Of a DNA stretch of 32,164 bases, positions 31,654-32,164 are shown piece after piece (within the stretch, counting starts at the first letter, position 1; the number at the start of each line of letters is the position of its first letter). The DNA comes from a bacterium (GTDB lineage Bacteria; UBP14; UBA6098): the NCBI GenBank assembly GCA_003645085.1, contig QNEE01000008.1, forward strand, positions 1 through 32,164, in the 5' to 3' direction. A program made the position numbers and the translations under genes. The notes beneath the pieces are model-generated. The model searched no databases, had not been told where the DNA came from, and saw only the letters and a program-made list of their open reading frames with translations.

Positions 31654-32164
31654 CTAATTATCCGGCAAAAGGCCGATGGTCTCCTTCGCGGTCAAAATCC
31701 GCGCCACGGCTTCTTCGAGACGTTTCCGCGGAATGATGCCGTCACAAACCGCGTTTTCAATTCCTGCAACTACCGCGTGCGCCTCTTCGGGATTCCCAAT
31801 AATAAACGCATCCGCTCCGGCGATGATACTATATATTGCGGCGTTTACAGGATTATCGCCGGCAGCTTTCCACGTGATATCGTCGGAAATAGCTATACCC
31901 GAGAAGCCGAGAGAATCTCTTAAGACGCCGTAAAAAAAAGGTGAATATGGGACAGGCAGCGAATCGATGCCCGGATAAATAAAGTGCCCCATTATGCAGG
32001 CCGCGACACCCGCTACCGCGGCGGAACCGAATGGCACAAGCTCTCTTCCGCGAAGGACGTCGTAGCTCTGTGCAACCACTGCGATAGGCTCGTCGCGATT
32101 TTCAGGCGGGTTATGCCCGGGGAAATGTCTTGCCGCACACAAAACGCCCGCGGATTGTATGCCC
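31654..32164 (-). CDS. Glycoside hydrolase family 3 N-terminal domain protein (5' end outside window)
   Basis: The minus-strand frame is open to the window edge and encodes the last 170 residues of a GH3 domain, beginning GIQSAGVLCAARHFPGHN. The ARHFPGHN motif corresponds to KHFPGHG of beta-N-acetylhexosaminidases such as NagZ, and AISDDITWKAAG contains the Asp that acts as nucleophile. VAACIMGHFIYPGIDSLPVP and INAAIYSIIAGADAFIIG-like segments also fit the barrel. The usual DSH (His-Asp general acid pair of NagZ) is not seen: the sequence there reads PPENRDEPIAVV, so the mechanism or substrate may differ. It ends with a short C-terminal helix (ARILTAKETIGLLPDN) and no second domain. It probably acts in peptidoglycan recycling or glycan breakdown. 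Confidence 0.85.
   Translation of the reverse strand, partial: GIQSAGVLCAARHFPGHNPPENRDEPIAVVAQSYDVLRGRELVPFGSAAVAGVAACIMGHFIYPGIDSLPVPYSPFFYGVLRDSLGFSGIAISDDITWKAAGDNPVNAAIYSIIAGADAFIIGNPEEAHAVVAGIENAVCDGIIPRKRLEEAVARILTAKETIGLLPDN

Overview
The window looks like a chromosomal segment of an uncultivated FCB-superphylum (Fibrobacteres-Chlorobi-Bacteroidetes-like) candidate phylum. Supporting signs are a type IX-style C-terminal sorting domain (SLITVEPNPFN...GVYLAIIRG), a PD40/OmpA-type outer-membrane protein, FadL/OMPP1-like porins, many lipoproteins with clear lipoboxes, and large secreted proteins of a kind common in such genomes. I cannot name the phylum from sequence alone. There are no tRNAs, rRNAs, CRISPR arrays, integrases or transposases.

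Layout. 1-2.5 kb: end of a Tyr/Trp-rich lipoprotein, a FadL-like outer-membrane protein and a second lipoprotein, closed by a terminator. 2.6-2.9 kb: small palindromes and copy A of a MITE-like repeat. 2.8-6.2 kb: two PAP2/inositol-phosphorylceramide-synthase-like membrane proteins flanking an HD-GYP regulator. 6.25-6.42 kb: a nested inverted-repeat (cloverleaf) element. 6.6-10.0 kb: a secreted fibre-like protein and a C10 cysteine protease. 10.0-10.5 kb: non-coding, with a possible gene relic. 10.6-18.6 kb: two TPR lipoproteins, a sensor histidine kinase, then an overlapping PD40-OmpA / GT39 glycosyltransferase / hypC / ribD run. 18.7-22.2 kb: a type IX cargo protein and two small envelope proteins. 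22.2-27.2 kb (minus strand): a five-gene molybdenum hydroxylase operon (mocA, Mo subunit, 2Fe-2S subunit, xdhC, FAD subunit). 27.4-28.3 kb: an XRE regulator plus membrane protein, flanked by inverted repeat copies B and C. 28.4-29.6 kb: dxr. 29.9-31.3 kb: no credible gene, but a promoter, about 1.4 kb of densely structured sequence and an ideal intrinsic terminator. 31.5-32.2 kb: repeat copy D and a glycoside hydrolase family 3 gene running off the window.

The most striking item is the 29,887-31,279 segment, which I read as one large structured non-coding RNA. It has about a dozen UUCG tetraloop hairpins, several GNRA-capped hairpins, and at least seven copies of one three-way-junction module (stem A, CC-UUCG-GG hairpin, variable hairpin B, GGNAA linker, closing strand of stem A) whose stems vary while keeping pairing. 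I see no landmark of rRNA, RNase P RNA, tmRNA or group I/II introns in it. The second theme is a family of four non-coding elements with terminal inverted repeats GGCTGGCRCG...CGTGNCAGCC. One forms the C-terminus of a PAP2 gene and two bracket a regulator module. A palindromic repeat is also inserted in frame within the type IX sorting domain.
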